From positions 27,491,151 through 27,555,150 of the forward strand of contig CM060118.1 in NCBI GenBank assembly GCA_030522415.1: 64,000 nucleotides of DNA, read 5' to 3'. The DNA comes from Channallabes apus. Its lineage: Eukaryota; Chordata; Actinopteri; Siluriformes; Clariidae. This document shows positions 58,960-64,000 of the stretch, piece by piece. Each line of letters starts with the position of its first letter. Position 1 is the first letter of the stretch. Below the pieces are notes generated by a model, which was not told the DNA's origin, did no database searches, and saw only the letters and a list, made by a program, of their open reading frames with translations. Made by a program: the position numbers and the translations under genes.

Positions 58960-59714
58960 TAGGGATGTAACGGTATCAAAACTTCACTGTACGGTAATAC
59001 CTTGGTATGAATGGCACGGTACGGTCTTTATTGAATCATTTACAGGAAAAACAAAACTAATGAAGAGACTCAAAAAAAGTGCCAGAAGTGTTTATTAAAC
59101 AGTATACTGTACATGAACACTGAACATATCGATGGCATACAAATTAGCCATCTATCTGTAAACTTTGAAACATAAACATAAATTTTCTTATTTTAATAAC
59201 AAAAAAATATTAAACCATGTAAAAAAAAAGTTTCAATTTAGTATTCTTGAAAACTCAGAAAAAATTTAAATAGCAGCCTACTTATTGCAGCTGGCCATTG
59301 TGCTGAATGAGTATTTGAAAACACTCAAGTCATTCACTCACATATTCAGACAGAGACAGGATTTTTTTCCTTTCCCGTCTTTACAGAGAGAAACCGATCC
59401 AGTAATGCGAAAATGGCTGGTGCTGCTATTAGTGGCGAAGGAAAAGAGATGGAAAGAGTAATTAATCATTATGGAGTAAGTGGGTTTTAAATCGGATGTG
59501 CGCATTACTGGATCTGTAGCGACAACAGACCGCAAAGGATGATGGCCACGCCTGGGCTGATGGGAATTGTAGTTCTCGCTACCTCCCGTTCGCTCCATTC
59601 GCCTGAGCAAACTTTTCTCAGAAGACCTATCATTTTACCGTCATGCGACCACGGTATTATCGAAATAAAGTGTTATTGCGGTACGACGGCATTTAAAATA
59701 CCGTTACATCCCTA
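58960..59714. mobile_element. Non-autonomous DNA transposon (hAT-like)
   Basis: Ends tagggatgtaacggtat (58960) and ataccgttacatcccta (59698-59714) are perfect inverted repeats. The flanking octamers ctgtttat and ctgtaaga agree at about five of eight, so a decayed 8-bp duplication is possible. Several cggtacggt words repeat inside. No transposase frame. Confidence 0.7.
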
Positions 59715-59770
59715 CTGTAAGAGCCATATCGTATTTATGAATTTGTTGTTGTGTTTGTTTTATTTATACT

Positions 59771-62150
59771 ATGTCTGATGGCGAGAACGACACAGTTATA
59801 GTCGAGTCTGAGCGTGGGACGGCGCTCGAGGCAGAAGACCCAATAAGGAAGCTTCAAGAATTAATGAGAATTCGAGAAGAAAAGTGGAGTCAAGTAACTG
59901 CACTATCCAATGAAATAAGATCGTTCATGCACAATGTCTGTAACTTGTACAACGTTGAAATTAAGTACCATACAAAGAGCTGCTAAAGAACTTTACTCAG
60001 AGCAATAGAGAAGTGCGATTGCGTTTAAACGAAAGCGAACGCGGTCAGGACCAGCAGAACTGGCACAGGCCCAAATCACTGCGCATTACAGAATTTAAGG
60101 AAAAATTATTGAAACGAAGAGCCTCTTCATGACATCTCACACGCTCAACGATGAAATTCCGTCAGACGACAGCGTGTCACAAGCGGCGGCGGGTAAGAAA
60201 AACGCTGCAAAAGGGCGCGGAAGCGTATCTACTGATGCATCCAAAAGGTCCGCAATTTCTACAGCATCCTCAGCCCGACTAACGAAAGCGGAAGCCAACA
60301 GAGCAGCCTTGTTGATTAAAGTAGCAGCCTTAGCAGAAAGGCTGATAAAGAAAGGTTGAAATTAGAAACTGTCGCAGTTGTCGGTGCTGAATTACAGGTG
60401 TAGATGCGGTCATATTATTTCACTAGTTTTGACGCGTAGCTTTGTCTTAAAGTTTCACTCCTAGTGAAACCTAGTTGTTGTATCTTACATTCTTAGCTTA
60501 CGAGCTTACGGTCAAAAGCTTGTGTTTCCGTAGCCTTCCGCATCTAAACTGAACTCTCTATCATATGACAGTCATACAAATGCATGTAATAGTGGAATGA
60601 CATCACAGACCAACTTACGATTGTCAAAATGGATGCATGACTAAGAAATTTAAAGCTTATGGCTTATGTAACAACTTAATTCTTAATGCTTTACTAATGA
60701 ATAGAACAAAGTAGAATAAATGAAATAACAAATAAAATAAAATAAAATAAACACAACAACAAATTCATAACAAGTACGATATGGCTCTTACAACAGGTTT
60801 ATCATGGTTGTGAAAAACGACAGCCTGCAGCAAAGAGCGGAGTCATCGACCCGAACTGCACGCACTCGAGCAGCCCGCCTTGGACGGGCCACAAACCGGA
60901 ATATGACAGCTGACGAAATCCGGTAAGAGAGCTCAGTCAACGAACCAAGTAGCGCATGCGCTCTCAAATTGGAATACAATGAACTTTACGAGAGCAGTGC
61001 CTCAACAGAATACCTCGGATTGCCGTCACGTCTCAAGGCAGCCCATCCAAGTGTGCCAGTAAGTTTTGAACCAAAATTGAAAAGTACTTTAAATGAATGG
61101 TCTACCCAAGACAATACACCCACCATGACATTGATACATAAAAATCCCAGAGCATGATGCAACAGCAGGCAGACATCACAGCAATGCTTCTGTGTTCCTG
61201 TGTTTCATGGTGACCCTCTTGAGTTTACGTCCTTCATGAAAACGTTTAAACATGTTATTGTAGACAAAACCGATAGTGATGCTGATAAGCTGTTTTATCT
61301 TGAGCAGTTTACTAAGGGAGAGACCTCGTTATGAGCTGTTAGCTCATGCCAGATCAGTGTGGTTATGTAGAGGCAATGAGACTGTTACAGGACAGATTTG
61401 GAAATAAACGAAAAATCGCAAACACGCTGATGCAAAAGGTAGCAAATTGGCCGGAAATAAAGTCAGAGGATGGAAAGTCGTTAAGCGCTTTCTCCGTGTT
61501 TCTAGCATCCTGTCACAACATCATGGCAAGCATCGACCACATGGAGGAGCTAGATAACGCCACCAACATGCCGACTATTACTTCAAAACTGCCCTACGAA
61601 TTGCGTAAGAGATGGAGGGACCAAGTATACAAGCTTGAAGACCTTAATCAGACAAGACCCAAGTTTAAGCAGCTAGCGGAGTTCGTAGACCAATGAGCTA
61701 AAGTAATCTCAAACCCAATCTTCGGAAACCTGGACGCTTCAACCAGCGACAAAAGACACTTTAACAAAGCCCCCCAAGTCAAGAAGAGAAGGGAAGGCCA
61801 GGGTCAGCATCGCAACCGAAGTCAGACAGGTTGGTAAAATTCACAAAGACTCGATTATAATGAAGAATGCCGGTACATTAGCTATTAGCGTTTGTACTAA
61901 ACCGTGCGCGTATTGTAAAGAGGACCATATCTTAGACGAGTGTGTAAAATTCAACGATCAGACACACAAAGATAAAGTAGAATTTCTAAAATGGAATGGA
62001 TTTTGTTTTCGATGATTAGTTAAGGGACATTTAATTAAGGATTGTAAGAAAAGAGTCACGTGCCCGGTGTGCTCAAAGCCACATCACCGCATGCTGCACA
62101 TTGCAGTGCAAGACACGGCGCAGTCAGCAGCAAGCGCCGACGAAATTTAA
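59771..62150 (+). pseudogene. BEL/Pao gag-like region (broken)
   Basis: Starts MSDGENDTVIVESERGTALE. A lysine/alanine-rich coiled-coil-like stretch follows (60129-60359). About 430 bp without coding sense (60360-60790) may be an insertion. The conserved gag block of Pao elements follows at about 61190-61700: LEFTSFMKTFKHV, KLFYLEQFTKGE, LLQDRFGNKRKIA and SIDHMEELDNATNM. At 61900-62110 lie cysteine-rich knuckles (CAYCKEDHILDEC; CPVCSKPHHRMLH). Several in-frame stops and shifts show decay. Confidence 0.8.
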
Positions 62151-62199
62151 ACTGAAAGCAAACCGTCAGCTACATTGAGTCACGAAATAAATGCCCACT

Positions 62200-62750
62200 G
62201 TGGGCTGGAGATAATTGTATCCTCCCCATAGTACCTGTTAAAATAAAGTCCAAGAAAGATGTCAAAATGTTGAAAGAACAGCTAGAATTGAAATTGCTGG
62301 ACTCAATGTTTTGGACTGACAGCACAACTGTTTTGAGATACATTGACAATGAAACACTTCGTTTTAAAACCTTTGTGGCCAACAGAATTGCCACTATAAG
62401 AGAGTCAACCAAGTCACAGCAATGGAGGTACGTTAATACCTCAAAAAACCCAGCTGATGCTGCATCCAGGGGGGTATCCTGTGAAAAGCTTATGAAAAAC
62501 GTCACCTGAATCCATGGTTCTTCCTTTTTCAAAGAAGCAGAGTGCAAATGGCCTGAGTACACCTATGACACGTCGATCAAAGAAAAAGACAGTGAAATTA
62601 AGCTCTCAGCTTCAGTGAATATTGTGAGCATTACACAAAGCACAGACGCAGTGAGTAAATTGATTATCACTCTGATTGGCGCAAGTTAAAAAGATCTGTT
62701 GCCTGGATCCTTCGCATCAGAGACATGCTCAAACAAAAAGAGTCAAAACA
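62200..62750 (+). pseudogene. BEL/Pao RNase H fragment
   Basis: After ILPIVPVKIKSKK, the usual protease start, the text jumps to FWTDSTTVLRYIDNETLRF and NTSKNPADAASRG, the RNase H block of Pao elements. The missing part in between should hold the protease active site and the YVDD-type polymerase. Confidence 0.8.
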
Positions 62751-62759
62751 CAAGTAGAT

Positions 62760-63966
62760 AACCCAAAGGCAGAAAATCACAAGTCTCTAACAGTTCAAGA
62801 CCTAACGAGAGCAGAAAACGAAATCATTAAGTTCACTCAAACACAAAATTACAAGGAAGAAATTCTCACGTTGCAAAAGGGTAAAGCAGCAGCAGAATTC
62901 AAACAGGGAATTCCCACACAGCAAAAACGAAAGGTTTTTGTCTAAACTGGACCCAGTACTACAGGATGGATTGCTGAGAGTCGGAGGACGTCTCGGCAGG
63001 TCCGCAATGCCAGAGCATGTTAAACACCCAGTCATTATACCTAAAGACTCACATATTAAAACGTTAATATTTAGAGACGTCCATGAAAAGATTGGATACA
63101 GTGGCAGAAATTGCATGCTTTCAGAATTGCGGCAGAAATACTGGATTCCGACTGCTAACTCACTTGTAAGAGTTTCTCTCCAGGTGTGTGATATGCAGAA
63201 AGTCTAGAGCTAAAACAGGCGAGCAAAGAATGTCAGAACTGCCAAGTGATAGAATAATACCAGATCACCCACCCTTTACTAATGTGGGAGTAGACAACTT
63301 CGGACCCTTCGAGGTCAAACGTGGCAGAAGCAACGTTAAAGGATATGGCGTACTTTTCACTTGTTTAACAACAAGAGCCGTGCACATTGAAATTGCTCAT
63401 TCGCTCGACACAGACTCGTGTGAACCCCATTCGACGCTTTATAAGCAGGAGAGGTCAGGTGTCAGTCATGAGAAGTGACAATGGAACAAACTTCATAGGT
63501 GCTGAGACTGAACTGCGCGAGGCTATTCAGCAGTGGAATCAGTCACGAATTGAAAGCTTCCTCACTCAAAGGAACATAGAGTGGACATTCAATCCACCTT
63601 CTGGATCTCACTTTGGTGGAATATGGGAAAGGCAGATCAGATCAGTTAGAAAAATCTTGAGATCAGTACTGAAAGAACAAACATTAACTGACGAGAGCCT
63701 GCATACATTCATGTGTGAAGTAGAAGCGATAATGAATAACCGATCCCTTACTACTGTCTCGGAAGATCCCACAGATCTGGAACCCCTGACGTGTAACCAC
63801 CTGCTGCTGATGAAAAAACAGCCAAACCTGCCCCCTGGACTTTTCAAAAAGGAAGACATCTATGCACGTCGCAGGTGGAAGCAGATTCAGTACATATCAG
63901 ACCTGTTTTGGAACGTCAAACATGGTTTTAAGAGAGAAAAAACCTTTCGATTGGAGACATAGTTTT
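62760..63966 (+). pseudogene. BEL/Pao integrase (frameshifted)
   Basis: It begins with the zinc-binding region (HPVIIPKDSHIKTLI, KIGYSGRNCMLSELRQKYW). The DDE core follows: VGVDNFGPF (first D), [12 protein letters not shown] (second D) and GGIWERQIRSVRK (E). C-terminal text is NNRSLTTVSEDP and LEPLTCNHLL. The frame shifts at about 63190 and 63430 and again near the end, where GDIVLI is cut by the next transposon. Confidence 0.85.
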
Positions 63967-63969
63967 AAT

Positions 63970-64000
63970 CAGAGGTGGAAAGTAACGAATTACATTTACT
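63970..64000. mobile_element. Start of a second hAT-type MITE, cut by window end
   Basis: cagaggtggaaagtaacgaa and the following ttacatttact match the left end of the element at 36313-36951. It truncates the BEL/Pao integrase. Confidence 0.85.

Larger units (their letters stand above)
59765..63969 (+). mobile_element. BEL/Pao LTR retrotransposon, internal region only, deleted
   Basis: In order on the plus strand: gag N-terminus (59771), gag middle, a zinc-knuckle region, the first residues of the protease region, an abrupt jump to RNase H, then integrase. Protease and nearly all reverse transcriptase are missing. No LTR is visible at either side: the left flank is a MITE and the right end is cut by another. 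Stops and shifts are common. Confidence 0.85.

Noticed and set aside
59538..59778. Open frame starting MMATPGLMGIVVLATSR as a possible small gene
   Set aside because: It lies across the right end of the hAT-like MITE and its terminal inverted repeat; no domain and no splice context.

Overview
The window reads as vertebrate, most likely teleost, genomic DNA: AT-rich, no operons, two intron-containing homeobox genes, many dinucleotide microsatellites, and a dense mix of fish-type repeats (Tc1/mariner, hAT, tRNA-headed SINEs, RTE- and L2-type LINEs, BEL/Pao and an LTR fragment). The repeat families fit an ostariophysan or catfish-like fish, but that is only an inference.

Two genes look functional, both on the minus strand. 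An EMX1-type homeobox gene (emx1/emx3 group, three exons, 231 codons) lies at 26.4-29.9 kb. The notochord homeobox gene noto (floating head type, three exons, 248 codons) lies at 49.0-49.9 kb. All splice sites are GT-AG and every reading frame joins. The first bases of the third exon mark the homeodomain split in both genes (after the residues LSETQ or LTEAQ, before VKVWFQNRR), as is usual for this class.

The main hidden feature is a decayed sideroflexin-5 (sfxn5) gene on the plus strand between about 11.3 and 21.7 kb. At least nine colinear exon relics can be read, several with intact splice signals, but with a nonsense codon, frameshifts, lost acceptors and a missing stop codon that now runs into a (TG)n tract. 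It is convergent with emx1, as SFXN5 is with EMX1 in human 2p13, so it looks like a fossil of conserved synteny.

Layout. 1-1.0 kb: edge of a Tc1-like transposon. 2.6-5.9 kb: RTE-like LINE with a 15-bp target duplication, interrupted by an LTR-retrotransposon 5' end primed by tRNA-Ile. 6.4-9.3 kb: L2-type LINE with a nested SINE, and a second tail. 9.9-10.5 kb: MITE and SINE tail. 11.3-21.7 kb: sfxn5 relic with two MITEs in its introns. 22-30 kb: SINEs, microsatellites and emx1. 30-49 kb: intergenic stretch with SINEs, decayed Tc1 and hAT elements, a three-layer nested insertion (39.5-41.2 kb), a nearly complete but dead Tc1 (42.1-43.7 kb) and a composite repeat block (46.2-48.4 kb). 49-50.8 kb: noto and its promoter with T-box-like sites. 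51-58.9 kb: mostly unannotated sequence with one candidate conserved element. 59-64 kb: a hAT-like MITE, then a BEL/Pao retrotransposon missing its protease-reverse transcriptase segment, interrupted at the window edge by a hAT-type MITE also present at 36.3 kb.

All identifications come from reading translations and repeat ends by eye; no search was run.
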